From: Chalara sp. BL73
Taxonomy: Eukaryota; Ascomycota; Leotiomycetes; Helotiales
Direction of reading: 5' to 3'
DNA: 64,000 nt
NCBI GenBank assembly: GCA_918026815.1
Contig: CAKJVC010000105.1
Span: 62,001 to 126,000, forward strand
The notes beneath the pieces are model-generated. The model saw only the letters and a program-made list of their open reading frames with translations. It did no database searches and was not told the origin of the DNA. The translations under genes were made by a program, and so were the position numbers. Shown here in pieces: positions 32,091-42,830 of this stretch (its first letter is position 1; every line of letters begins with the position of its first letter).

Positions 32091-32899
32091 CATTGTCCAT
32101 TTGCATAAAGCCTAGCTTTGAAACTATACCCCAATCTTCTATAACATCTCGTATGTACTTTGAAAGATTCTCTCCTGTATGGGCCCCTTGAATGTTGACC
32201 AAAGCTAGTGTAGTAGCCTCAAGCTTGCCGTCTTCGCTAATATAATGAGCAACGACTCCAAGGATTGGAACAGCTAATATGAATATCTGTACGAGCACTT
32301 TGAAGCCTAGACTTCATACTCTTTTTCATAGAACTGAACTGGCGTAATACCCACTCCGTAATAGTAGTGTGGGAGGCAGGAAGCCATGTATCAATGTCGT
32401 TATTGATATAGTTAAGGAGGTCTCTAAACTCAGGGCATTCCACAAGCCGAAGTGGCAAGTGGCAAGCTGTAATGAACTTAATATAGAGAACTTCCAGGTG
32501 GCCGCCGGAGATTGACTGGCCAGTGCCACCACAAATATTGAGCTTACGCCGCTTAAAAGACTGGTTCTCAGAAAGCTTAAATGCGTGTTCAATAGACCGT
32601 TGGCGCTTTGTTGTAATATTCTCCCGGGATGACTTCTCTGTTTTTCCATGCTTTACAAGAAGATGCTTTTTAATAACGAGATTGCCTCCATTAGTTGCGT
32701 ATGAAATAGAGCAGTATTTACAGCGCCACTCTACTTTTCCACGGTTATTCAAGTATGTAGTATCAGAGTCTTCAGCTGGCATATGGTTATATACCCAGCA
32801 AGTTCGTGGCCGGCGAGAAACTGGTGCTGAATCAGGCAGTAATAAAGTAGAGTGAGCTGATGGGGACGACAAAGGTGACTCGGTTTTGACCCGGGTCAT
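32091..32899 (-). pseudogene. hAT transposase, N-terminal fragment
   Basis: From ATG 32899 the frame shows a BED zinc finger (VEWRCKYCSISYATNGG..IKKHLLVKH), then ACHLPLRLVECPEFRDL and WLPASHTTITEWVLR. A small deletion shifts the frame near 32290, after which AHYISEDGKLEATTLALV and LGFMQMDNA continue. It then stops abruptly against LINE sequence. It is clearly related to the hAT gene at 53030-55222, which allows a direct comparison. The TGACC/GGTCA-rich sequence at 32915-33000 may be its terminal region. Confidence 0.85.
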
Positions 32900-33002
32900 G
32901 ATATTAAACACCAGGTCAGGTCAAGGTCATAACGTTACTCTTCAAAACCCGGGTCGGGTCTGGGTCAACCCCTTCACCTGACCTGAACCACCTATTTTAG
33001 GC

Positions 33003-33842
33003 CCTGAGAAATGATAATCGGCAGCAGCGAGTCGTTGATAATCCACTTATTGTACGACTGGACGAACGGAATGTCGGCGTGGCCGCTATGTCGTGTAACC
33101 TTCCAGCGTCAAGTCAATTGGATCCTGTGGAGTACTGTCTCTGAAACAGCTTTGATTATTATTCCGGAAGAAGCCGAGCATCTTCTCCAGCTTGTCGAGG
33201 AGTCCGCATCACCAGCAACACATGTTCTCACATATGCCGCACCTATAATGCGTAAGATGTTGCACTTCAACGATCTACGGTACTATGCCGTCCAAGCCTG
33301 CCATCCAATTGGGCAGCTCCGTTATGGCTGCGAACTGAGCTGGGAATCTATGCTGGACGTCTGTATTTTGAGTACCCCGAATATCATAGCTTATTAGAGT
33401 ATCTCAGCGTCCAAGAGGAAACGAGCAAGATTGGGGAAGACGAAGTTGACGACGTGGCTCTACAAGTAGACAGGGTCGAGGAAGAGGTAGAAACATTGAA
33501 CAGAAGGCGAAGGCCATTTCCTGCGAGCCTGTAACCTTCCTCCAAGAATGGCTAGCCATTCACCGCAAAGGTCAGGATTTCGCCCATACGCCAATGGGGT
33601 TTATCTGCCAAGGAAAGCAGTTGCTGGAAAGTCACCCCTTCTTCTTACCCAATGACAGTGGTCAGATTAGGAAGGAGGTCCAGCTTAAGGTGGCAGGAAC
33701 TATCAGTGGCGGCGAGAACGATGGCGAGGCTGAGGCTGAGCTCTGTGATGAGGATGTCTACGGCGATAATTTCGGAGAGGATACGGATGTTTTTAACGAC
33801 GCGGAATTGCTTGACGAAGAAGTAGATGAGGGGAGTCCAATG
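33003..33842 (+). pseudogene. Remnant of a large uncharacterised fungal protein
   Basis: Three frames carry pieces of one protein: VVDNPLIVRLDERNVGVAAMS, then EEAEHLLQLVEES and THVLTYAAPIMRKMLHFND, then (frameshift near 33290) WLRTELGIYAGRLYFEYPEY and HSLLEYLSVQEE. A further frameshift near 33515 leads to FLQEWLAIHRKGQDF and an acidic tail ending GSPM (stop 33843-33845). The THVLTYAAP..RKMLHFND and AGRLYFEYPEY blocks recall the C-terminal part of very large fungal proteins of unknown role. I cannot name the family with certainty. It is clearly decayed. Confidence 0.5.
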
Positions 33843-34148
33843 TAGTGTTGGAGATTGTCGAGAGATAGTAATGTCGACGAGTATCTTAACTCACATGCGG
33901 AAAAGCAAATTGACGTTAATCCATGACCACTATCCTAAGAAATGTGGTGTAACTCTAGAGATGATATTCATGGTCTGGTCCTTCGGATCAAGTTTCTGCG
34001 GCAAGAGGCTCAGATCAAGAACGACCATTTTGCAAAAGTCACGCAGTCCTTCCATCCGTCTATAACACTCAATAAAGCCGCTAACACATCCGAGTTCTGG
34101 GTTTGATTGATTTATCATTTCGTTGCAGCATTTTGCTAAGTAAGGGTG

Positions 34149-34496
34149 GGAGACTCCAAATGACGCCGCCCTCTTCCATTTCGGTTCACTGGTGAGTGTC
34201 CAGACAGATCCAATTTGCTGTACGTCAAAGACTAATTGACCAAACATGAAGCAAGCTCAAATTGCGATAGCATGCATTGGATGCGATCTCGGACTATTCG
34301 AAGCTATCAATGCGAGCAAAGAGCTCCTAAGTATAGCTATACTAGCCGAAAAGACCAAAGCTGCTCCCGAGCTCTTAGGCGAGATGAAGTACCCATTCAC
34401 AAGCTCCGCAACTGACGTTCTAAAGGCCGAATCTTGCGTTATCTCGCATCTAATGACCAGATCAAAGAGACAAGCTTCTCTCAAGGGAAAGTGTGA
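34149..34496 (+). pseudogene. O-methyltransferase, N-terminal fragment (copy B)
   Basis: This carries the same three pieces as copy A: ETPNDAALFHFGSL, intron 34192-34251, DLGLFEAI to LAEKTKAAPELL, a GC..AG intron 34379-34425, then GRILRYLASND to a TGA at 34494-34496. Upstream sequence is replaced at the duplication border. The non-canonical GC donor is shared with copy A, so it predates the duplication. The SAM-binding domain is absent. Confidence 0.7.
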
Positions 34497-35105
34497 GAAG
34501 GTCGAGAGATGGCTTATAGTAGACGTCTGTGGTTGGATTAAGAAATGGATTTCGGACTTCTAGAATTGAGCAATGCATAGTGGAGAAGGTCAACAAGCAG
34601 CGTCTTCAATCCAATCATAAAAGAGTCAGAAAACGCTCCAGTTCATCCTTCCAACAAGCAGCGAGATTTGCAGTCACACTTTTGCGTCCTTGACACAAGC
34701 TGTAATCTTCCTCACTTGAATTATTTTCTATGCGCATCTTGTCATTGTCATTGGAGGCAAAGCGACGAGTGCCGGGAATATAAAGCTGCATAGGATCACA
34801 CATCGTCTCCACCCTCCTTGCATCAAATTTCTCCGTCTCAGTCTTAACTCGCAAGTCTTCCTCCGGCATCTTCCCAGAATCCGTCATAGTCAACCGAACC
34901 GACTACTCCAAGAAGTCTCTCCTTTCTGCATTCAAAGATATCGACGCGATCGTCTCAACCATCGCAACATTTTCAACCCACCGTCAAAAACCCATCATTA
35001 ACTAATTCCTCAATCGAATCCGACTTATCCTTCGTGTCTCTTGGATTCTCATCATCTTTGACGCCCCCAATTCGTGCCCTCCTCCATCTTCAGCTTCTCA
35101 TACAC

Positions 35106-37730
35106 TTATTCCTCGTCATATACCATCGCCTCCAAGCCCTGGTCCTTACTGTAAATCTTAAATCCAATAATACACACAGCATTCCAAGGTTCAGGCTCAT
35201 TATCATTTTCGTCATCCATATTTTTCTTGTTAGCCTTCTGCTGCTGACTTGGTCCCCCATCGATAGGTCTTGGATTTAGTGTAAGGTCATCGTCACTGTA
35301 GAAATCGTCGAAGTCAGAAATGGGACTTGCACTGGACTCGTCGTTGATCATGAGGTATTGTTCTGATGGTGGAGATGGGGAACAATGGGAATAGCGGCGC
35401 TGAGAGGCGGAACTGCGGCAGTTGTATGGAGGAGTTGGTGCCGGGTAGCAGTTAAAATGCCGTGGTGAAGTTGCGACGAGGTTGGAGTTGGGTGTCTCTG
35501 GCGGAGTCTGGGACATGGTGGACGAAGATGAGAGGTTCTCGGTCTGTACAGCTTTATCTCTGTCATTAGCTGGCTTCACATCTGAGCTCGTTGCGTTCGC
35601 GAGCTGTGAAGGCTCCTCGGTCTGAATGCCGTTGTCTTCCTTCGCCAGAAGTACTTGCTTGACTTCTTCAGTTTGCACAGCTTGGTCACTTAGCTTCTTT
35701 GCCTCTTTCCCCATATTTTCCGCCTCTTTCTCAGGTTCCTTGGTCTCCTGCTTCGCTTGGTTCTTTTTGTCTTGCTTGCGCAGAATTTCTCGAGTAAGAT
35801 GTCTTTTTTCCCAGTTCTTCCTCTGTGTAGCGATCCTAGCTTCTCGAGCTTTAGCTTTATCTTTGGCTTTTCGAGCTGCACACTTGGCTTCCAGATGTGC
35901 AGCACCCTTGCTGTGAGCCAGATCATACATGGCACCGACTTGAGCAAGTTTGTCATTGTCAACCTTTCTCCTTAACTGTGCTTTTACAACGTCCTCAACA
36001 GAAGGATCCTTTGTGTCACGATGTGCTGTGACCTGAACAAACACTGAATAGGTACCTGCTGGCAGGCTCTGCAGTTCTGTGGCAACACTTCTTTCCATAA
36101 GATAGTTTCCATGGCTTCGCACAATATAATCCTCCTCTCCTGGAGAATCGACGTCGTGCAGTCGGAATTGTAGGCGAAAGCTGTACTGACCTCGAAGTCC
36201 GTCAAAATATCTGTCATCAAGTTGACTTAGGACCAAGACCACAGGTGATTCTTTTGTCAAAGATATTCTGAATCTTTGTTTGAATTGAGGAAGCCATGGA
36301 ACTTCCGCGCTGATCCACTTCTGAGTGATGCGCCAGTCTGGAGAATCCATAAAAAGTCGTGTTCGGTCCAAATGTTGATACTTGTGAAGAAGGTCTTCAA
36401 ATGATATCCAAAATGCACCATCATTTCCAAATTTATGATTTAGTTCAAGTTGCGCCTCTGGTGTAAATTCCTTACTGCCATCAGACCATGAACCTTCCCA
36501 GTTACCTTTCTTGCCTTTACCCCATGGACTTCGAAGCTTCAGCAGCCGTTGGCCAGTTGAGAGCTCTCGTGCTTCCATAATAACATACGCATGACCGTCA
36601 GAAATTCCATCCCTGGTACCATACCTTCCATCGAGAAGTCCAGCAGAGCAGCCAAAGAGAAATTCCTTGTTGACTTTCATGATTTCATTCTTCCAAAATT
36701 CATCAGTATCCAGGATATCAGATGTCAGCAATTCAGTAGTTACTCCTCCAGTAAGGTCTTCGAGCCCTTCACCTACCCAACCACCGCTAAGAGCTGCATA
36801 GTCACCATGTGCTTTGGCGTATGCTTTTTCAAGGAGCGGCAGCCAAGTCTCGTTCGGATCTTTGCAATGCGCGAAAAACAGAGCCTGAGATCCAGTTTGG
36901 TAGGTCTTTCGGTACTCTTTCTCAACGTCTTCCCTATTAATCTGCTCCAGTAAATGACGCTGTACGGATGGAGAGTCCCAATCAGGAGATTTAAGATACA
37001 GCTTATCATCCACGATAGATATGATCCATTCTCCATCTCGGTGAAAGACGAAACCATATATACCGATTTTGGTATCATACACTACACAGATCCTCTCTAT
37101 CCCAAACTCTATGTTCACCAATGCCGTCAGGCTTGCCATCAACCAGCAGTCTCCAAGATTTCCCAGCTTGACATCCGCCGGAACGTTTTTCCCTCCCAAA
37201 AATGTAGGTTTCTCGAAGATCTCATGTACCCTTTTCACAGCTTTCGGTACCTGCGAACTCCAATTGGACAAAGTATTGCTGTTCAACTCAAATCTGCCAC
37301 CAATCAAGCCATTGAGACAGTATCCTTTCTCCAACTTCAAGTCCCAGTCAATGTCGAAACTTGGATCTCGATATCGCATGTTTACCCTCTTGCATTCCTT
37401 TATGAGTTTCTGTACCTTGGTCTGACATTCTTGCACAGCCCGCTGGAAGTCCTCCGATACAAGGAGGTTGTTCTGCGTGGGTCTCGATTGTGTTAGTTTA
37501 GAGGGGTCGGACGAGGTAGGCGGGGCAGATGGCAGAATCGTTGTCGCTTTGCTGAATTGTGGGACTGAGAATCGTTGCCATATCTTGTTGATGGTTTCCT
37601 GCGGGGGGTATCGCTTCGTCTTCTTGTTGTTGTTGTTTGGGAGAGAAGGATGCAGAGGTAGTTGCGGTGGTGGATTCGGACGGCCTCGTCGTCTCGAATC
37701 ATCATCAGAACTGGAACTGTACATGAACAT
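35106..37730 (-). CDS. Calpain-like cysteine protease, copy B, catalytic Asn replaced by Ser
   Basis: This uninterrupted 874-residue frame starts at an ATG. The layout is a low-complexity N-terminus (1-90), a C2 catalytic domain (about 135-440), a calpain-III-like domain (about 440-600), a Lys/Glu/Ala coiled coil (about 600-720) and a Ser/Pro/Asp tail. Cys195 (NLGDCW) and His380 (DGHAY) are kept, but the third catalytic residue in RNPWG is Ser (RSPWG, 401; AGT against AAT in copy A). Asn orients the His in calpains, so activity should be weakened or lost. Trp318, a stop in copy A, is intact here. There are no EF-hands, so calcium control by a PEF domain is unlikely. It could act as a pseudo-protease. 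Confidence 0.85.
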   Translation of the reverse strand: MFMYSSSSDDDSRRRGRPNPPPQLPLHPSLPNNNNKKTKRYPPQETINKIWQRFSVPQFSKATTILPSAPPTSSDPSKLTQSRPTQNNLLVSEDFQRAVQECQTKVQKLIKECKRVNMRYRDPSFDIDWDLKLEKGYCLNGLIGGRFELNSNTLSNWSSQVPKAVKRVHEIFEKPTFLGGKNVPADVKLGNLGDCWLMASLTALVNIEFGIERICVVYDTKIGIYGFVFHRDGEWIISIVDDKLYLKSPDWDSPSVQRHLLEQINREDVEKEYRKTYQTGSQALFFAHCKDPNETWLPLLEKAYAKAHGDYAALSGGWVGEGLEDLTGGVTTELLTSDILDTDEFWKNEIMKVNKEFLFGCSAGLLDGRYGTRDGISDGHAYVIMEARELSTGQRLLKLRSPWGKGKKGNWEGSWSDGSKEFTPEAQLELNHKFGNDGAFWISFEDLLHKYQHLDRTRLFMDSPDWRITQKWISAEVPWLPQFKQRFRISLTKESPVVLVLSQLDDRYFDGLRGQYSFRLQFRLHDVDSPGEEDYIVRSHGNYLMERSVATELQSLPAGTYSVFVQVTAHRDTKDPSVEDVVKAQLRRKVDNDKLAQVGAMYDLAHSKGAAHLEAKCAARKAKDKAKAREARIATQRKNWEKRHLTREILRKQDKKNQAKQETKEPEKEAENMGKEAKKLSDQAVQTEEVKQVLLAKEDNGIQTEEPSQLANATSSDVKPANDRDKAVQTENLSSSSTMSQTPPETPNSNLVATSPRHFNCYPAPTPPYNCRSSASQRRYSHCSPSPPSEQYLMINDESSASPISDFDDFYSDDDLTLNPRPIDGGPSQQQKANKKNMDDENDNEPEPWNAVCIIGFKIYSKDQGLEAMVYDEE

Positions 37731-38039
37731 TGTTGCAGGTTATGCCTTCTATTGTCGCTATGTGGCCAAACCTCGAGTCTGCAATTCTTTATGACTTGTC
37801 CTTGAGAGAACAGAGCAATAAATGGTGAAGTATATTCTTCCTGTAGCCTCGAGAATTGATATCAGTAGTCATCCTGACAGAACGGGCTCCTTGCTTAGCT
37901 TGGATAGGCAGTGTGGTGGCAGCAATGGAAAGCGTCATGAGTGCTTCGCAGACCTCGAGCGACAGTCTATGGCTGGCCCTCAAATTAAAAGTCACAAGGA
38001 GCAGATCCTTTACTTGTTCGTGCTGTAGTGGGAGTTGCT

Positions 38040-38945
38040 GGTGTATGATGTGGATGGAACTACAATACAGGGTCACCAGGTGTTGTCAAGATTATTTACA
38101 CCCCCAAATTTTAGCGAAAACGCACCAAAAACAGCTTAATAAACCGTCAAGCCCATCCCCATCGTATGCAGAAGTCGCCCGAACGCCACCAGACAGTTTA
38201 CCCAGCAATGTACGAACCCTCTCCTCCCTGCGCACCACGCCGTCAACAATGACCGATACGCTGTACTGCACGGTTGACACGTCCAGAGTTGGGGAGGGAG
38301 AGAGAAGCAAGGCACAACCTGGGGCAGTTCGGAAGGCAATTGAGGAGGAGATTCGCACCGGGGAAGGACAAGCAAATTGGCGCTGCGCTGCGGTGATCAG
38401 AGACGCCAGGAACACGGAACGCATCAAGATTGTATGCAGAGACGAAGCTGAACTCCAACGGGTCAAGGAAGCGGCCCAAGTCCGAGTGCTGCGAGACCAA
38501 TTGTACCCGGTCAAGGTGGACAATGTCAATCGAACAACTATACTCGATCACGACGGAAATGTTTTACCAGGCGCCGCCGAAGTCCTTGGGGAGGAAAACG
38601 GGGTCCACATAGCCAAGATCGGGTGGCTCAGTAGGAAAGACGCGGGGAAAGCTTATGGTTCAATGGTTGTTTACGTCACCAAAGGCAGCGAAGCCGCACG
38701 ACTGTTACAAGACCAATATTTCCATGTCGCAGGAGAGTCAGCCTACACCAGGGTCTTCGAGCCGCGATATGGTCCACAAAAATGCTATCGATGCCAGGAA
38801 ATCGGGCACAAGGCGTACTCATGCACGCGACCGCAAGTCTGTGCCAAGTGTGTTCAAGTAGGACACCATCACAGTGAATGTCAAGCAGTAATACCAAAGT
38901 GTGTCACATGCGGAGGGCCACACGAATCGCTCAGCGGGAACTCAA
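38040..38945 (+). mobile_element. Tad-like LINE ORF1 (gag-like), 3' truncated
   Basis: The frame shows PSYAEVARTPP, an acidic/basic alpha-beta region (RNTERIKIVCRDEAELQRVKE) and two complete CCHC zinc knuckles, CYRCQEIGHKAYSC and CAKCVQVGHHHSEC. A third knuckle begins at CVTCGGPHES and is cut off at about 38945, where an LTR-like segment begins. ORF2 is missing. LINE copies usually lose the 5' end, so loss of the 3' end points to a later rearrangement or insertion. It abuts the right edge of duplication copy B. Confidence 0.85.
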
Positions 38946-39246
38946 GTTCATTTCGAAGGCACCATAGTTTGCCACTTACTCTCCTTACGCGGCTCCTAAG
39001 AGCTGAGCCGTCCTCATTCGTAATGACTTACGCACTCCTCTTACATATAAGAAGAGCCCGCCTCATGTATATAGAAATCTTCAGATATCAATCAATCGTT
39101 CATTGCATACTTTCTGAACTCCCTGAATCGATAAATCTGGTGTCCAAGCTTTAATTTCTGCTCTTTTCGAATTGTCTAGCCTTAAATCTTAGGCTTATGT
39201 TTATTCCTCGATTCTGAAATGCGGGGAGAGCGAGGGGTCGTAACAC
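38946..39246 (+). repeat. Partial LTR-like segment
   Basis: It contains a promoter-like TATAAGAAGAGCC (about 39047) and a pyrimidine-rich stretch. It ends GGGGTCGTAACA, the usual right border of Gypsy LTRs that begin TGTTACGACC. The left border is not visible and no tRNA primer site follows. It is probably a truncated solo LTR inserted into the LINE copy. Confidence 0.45.
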
Positions 39247-39524
39247 CCCAACCAAACCTCGTTAAAGCTCTCGAAGGAAGCACTCGTGCCAGGAGATGAG
39301 ATCCCTTGGGGGTTGGAGGGCCACGCGTGAGTACGATAATTCTTGACAAATCTGGCATTGATGGACCTGAATCTGAATTGAAGCAGGCTTTGATACGAAT
39401 TACATGTACATCATTGCGTTTGCTTAGGAGGCAGAAACATGTTGGACATGGAGATCAATAACTGCCTTGATTATTTGTCGTCTCGAAGATAGACTGATGA
39501 AAGCAATTGTTACCAGTATACAAC

Positions 39525-40529
39525 CTATTCAGGTCCTTTATCCCAATCCAAAACCCAGTTAATTTGCATGTAATGGAATGGCTTCTTGCTCTTTGCCGCA
39601 GCTCTCAACTGTTCTAGCACTTTCACCTCTTTTGGATAATCCGGATGATCTTTTCCGAGGCAATAATAGTCAATTTCGACTTCCTTTTCCGCCCACAGTG
39701 ATGCAATCTGAACGTTTCCTAATACTGCACTATGAAAAGCAGCATCACGATAACTGGAAAAACGTCAGAACATCAATTAAACGATAAGAGGGGTATATTA
39801 CCAATTATTTAGGGTTTTTCCTACAAGGCCTATAGAACGCATTAGAGCCGCGGTCTTCCCATAGCGCTTAAGGCTCTTCTCGGACGGCAGCGTGAAAGGG
39901 CTGGCCATCTCCGCCTCTCGCATGAGTGCAGCAATCTGGACAATTTGAGCCTCTATGTTCCTCCCTTCTACTGTATCCTCACAAGCTGGGCAAGTGCATT
40001 CGAAGCCCCATTTGCTCAATCTAGCTCGTCGTTCGCTTCGACTACAGATGCCAAGAACATAGGATACAGTGAGCTCCTCGCCTGCTTCGATATCACGTAT
40101 GTTATGAAACGTCTCTCTCTGGAGCGTCGAATTGTACGCATTGTGGATGTTGGGAATACAGGAATGGTTGAATCGAGACGCAAGCCAGAAGACGTCCCTA
40201 CCCCAGCAGTTTGCCGTGTATATAGCAAGGACTTTGCGATCTAAATCTCCAAGCATTTCCCAATTATGACGTTTCTTGGAGTCTTCAGATGCATAGCCAT
40301 AGAGCTCTAGATAAGCTCGTTGCTTAGGGCCGGTAAGATTATTGAAGGCGTCCTTGACATTAGCACCTCCAGTGGTGAGGTCAACGGCTGCTTTGAGCAA
40401 AGGGGATTCCGCAATGAGTCTGGTTCCACGCGGAATTCTTTCTCTCGCGAAGATGCCCAAGCCTTTTCCTTGTGTGGTTTTGACCTCGATAAGGTCTCGC
40501 GCATCTAGCGATGGAGATGTTGTACTCAT
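39525..40529 (-). CDS. SET-domain protein (SMYD/Set5-like)
   Basis: Exon 1 (39802-40529) and exon 2 (39525-39753) are separated by a 48-nt intron (39754-39801) in correct phase and give 318 residues. The SET domain begins at KGLGIFARE (22-30), carries RFNHSCIPN (119-127) and GEELTVSYV (150-158), and ends in the post-SET cysteines CTCPAC (178-183). A helical C-terminal region (AAFHSAVLGNVQIASLWAEKE) follows, as in fungal SMYD-like proteins. Such proteins transfer methyl groups from SAM to protein lysines; the target is unknown. No lesion is seen, so this appears functional amid decayed elements. The insertion loop of SMYD MYND fingers is absent. Confidence 0.85.
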
Positions 40530-40884
40530 CTAACAAACCAGTTAGTCGACTCGGTGTTTAGATGGGTTAATACGTGTGCTTACGATGGCCTGTCTTGCAG
40601 AGCTTTCCTAAGCGGTTTTCGTAAGATGAGGCAGTTCGATAGTAGTGGTTCGACATTTCATTGTGCTAAAAGGCGGGGCTTTGACGATTTTGTGACCGCC
40701 AGCGCCGACCCGAACTCGGACTAAGGATGAGAGGAATGCTCGGCTGTGTAACCTTAGATATTATTAACCTACCAATTATCTTTCTCCGATTCAACGAATG
40801 CCACAAGGTGGAGTAACGCTCTGCTGTGTGACCGTGAATACTTGGCCTGCCAATTATCTTCCTCGTTTTTGAGTGCGTTGATGA
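40530..40884. other. Upstream region of the SET gene, no gene seen
   Basis: Two short similar phrases recur here (CCAATTATCTT and GCTCNGCTGTGT at about 40738-40860), suggesting a small internal duplication. No coding region is supported. Confidence 0.4.
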
Positions 40885-41370
40885 CACGCGGGACCGAATT
40901 GAAAAGCTACAGGAGCTACGGAATAAGCTTCGAGAAGAGCTTTTCAACAGCCAGGAACGACAAGCCAAATACTACACCAAAAGCATCAACCTAAGCTATT
41001 CAAACGGGGCAATTTGGTTAAGCTATCAACTCGGAACTTACGACTAATAAATAAAAAATTACAGCCACGCTGGATTGGTCCTTTCCGGAAACTAGAACGA
41101 ATTGGCGCCCAGGCTTATAGGCTGGCCTTGCCAGAAAAATACAGTTAATTGCATGATGTGTTTCCAATACAACTTATTGAGGAATACAAGCCAGGAAAGG
41201 ACAGCCGCTATTGCCATTGCCTGATCTAGAGGAAGACGCAGAATGGGAAGTTGAAAAAGTCAAAGATCAAGCGGAGATCAAGGGTCAGTTATGCTATTTA
41301 GTGAAATGGGAAGGATGGCCAACAGAGTACAACCAAAGGGTTCCGGCTGAAAACATGGAGCACGCATAGG
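40885..41370 (+). mobile_element. Chromovirus integrase tail and chromodomain fragment
   Basis: Several frames together spell the C-terminus of a Gypsy chromovirus pol: RIEKLQELRNKLREEL, then PRWIGPF, ERIGAQAYRLALPEKY and DVFPIQLIEEYKPG. A chromodomain follows (EWEVEKVKDQAEIKG, LCYLVKWEGWPTEYN, then PAENM). Frameshifts and stops show it is dead. It is complementary to, not overlapping, the integrase core at 26167-26845. Confidence 0.85.
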
Positions 41371-41396
41371 GCAAGTATTTGAAGCCAAAAAATATT

Positions 41397-41530
41397 TTTC
41401 ATTCAATTTTCATTGAAAATTGAACAAAATGAAGACCTTTTAATAGCTTTTTGCGTTCAAACCGATGTTTCATGAATTCTTGGTCCATTTTTCATGAAAA
41501 TTTGAATTTTCATTGAAAAATCTAGGACTA
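41397..41530. repeat. AT-rich palindromic stretch
   Basis: Repeated TTTTCATTGAAAA-type palindromes occur (41405-41425, 41497-41520), with a longer imperfect symmetry across the stretch. It follows the chromovirus fragment and may be a remnant of its 3' untranslated region. No gene is present. Confidence 0.5.
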
Positions 41531-41876
41531 ATAGCTGGTCAATTGATGGTTTATCATCGTATTCGACGCCCTCAAGATGAAGCTCTCTGCTAGTATATAT
41601 TCTCTCGAATTTAAAGCCATTCTAATGACTGCCAGCCTCGATATCGCTCTCCAAACATGTACCAACCTCGCTGTCGCTTTCTTCAACTCGTCGTCGATAT
41701 ATTACAGGGTAGAGGTAATAAGCCAATTCCGATCAATTCATAGACGAAACCGAAGATGAGGTGCATGCTATCCTAAATATGGTTACATTGTACCAAGGGA
41801 AGGATTTGAATCCAAGCCTATTCTGCCAGCTCTGCTGCTGCCGCTGTCACGCCATCGATATCAAATAGATTAGGTT

Positions 41877-42830
41877 TCAAGATGATACTCTGAATGTGCT
41901 TATCCCAGTCCATCGTAGTAAGATTCTCAAGGCGCTCTGCCTGATACGAACTCTCAAGAGCTCAAGAACACGTATCGTCTCGCCTTTGAGGCTGTGTCGA
42001 CGCACGCCTATAGTATCTCGATTTCCGCTAAACAGTCTCTCACAGTCAACTTCAGCTGCAGGAACAGGAAGCAATTCGCGCGCCGCCCGACTAAGCGTTG
42101 GAAAAACAAACGTCTGAGATTTCCACCAGTTGAGTAGCCAGCTATCTTCGCAATTTTCTGGCCAAGCTTCGACAGGAGAATCAAAATATCTGTCAATCTC
42201 AGACGCGTTATGGCTGACAACAGGAAGGTGCGCGCTAATAGCCATCACTTGTTTCTTGATCTTCCAATCCAGATCTGACATTCCTTTCGGTTGAGCTGGT
42301 TCGGCCGCAAATACGTTGTTAGAAACAGCGCGTATTGATGGAGGCTGAATTGTCGGATACTCGTGTTTGGGGTAGTCTTTCACCGAGGCGATAATAGCAT
42401 CAGCTTCGTCTGGCATCTGCACTTGAACGTATGTAGCTTTGACTCGAGGATCAAGCATGTGAGCGACGTAGATCATGATACAGCTACCCATTTCCTTCTT
42501 GTATTTGTTGTTTTTCTTCACCCCAGCTTTGACAGCGTTGCGGACGGACTCATGGAGACCAGAGAAGATGCCCTCGTGCTTGTCGACTTGATCAAGTAAG
42601 GCCTCGATCTGCCAGTACAAACCCAGGCCATTTTTCAAGGACGGCATCTCATGCGATACCTTCAAAGTCAGCGCTTTGAAGGGCTCAAGAACTAGTCTGA
42701 TCTGGGCCAAAATAACCCATTCAGCTTCGGTTGGAAGGAGTGTTTTGATGGCAGGCTGTTGCTGACAAAACAGAGTGTATTCGTCCCTCAAATGGCACGC
42801 CATATCTGCCATGTCGTAGCCGCCATTCCA
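41877..42830 (-). pseudogene. hAT transposase, C-terminal half
   Basis: The minus strand frame opens after a TRWNGGYDM motif, continues through LEPFKALTLKVS and MLDPRVKATYV, and ends in the hAT dimerisation region. That region shows FPTLSRAARELLPVPAAEVD, CERLFSGNRDTIG and KGETIRVLELLRV. The N-terminal finger and first catalytic Asp are absent. It belongs to a different hAT branch from the copies at 32091 and 53030. Confidence 0.85.

Larger units (their letters stand above)
34149..37965 (-). repeat. Inverted segmental duplication, copy B
   Basis: This is the reverse-orientation partner of 2055-5834. The junction at 34149 falls within the first exon of the methyltransferase fragment. The junction at 37965 falls beside LINE sequence. 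It is 37 bases longer than copy A because of small indels. Confidence 0.9.

Noticed and set aside
37856..39154. A single 432-codon open frame as one gene
   Set aside because: It crosses the border of duplication copy B; only the LINE ORF1 part (from about 38040) is meaningful and the end is LTR-like sequence.
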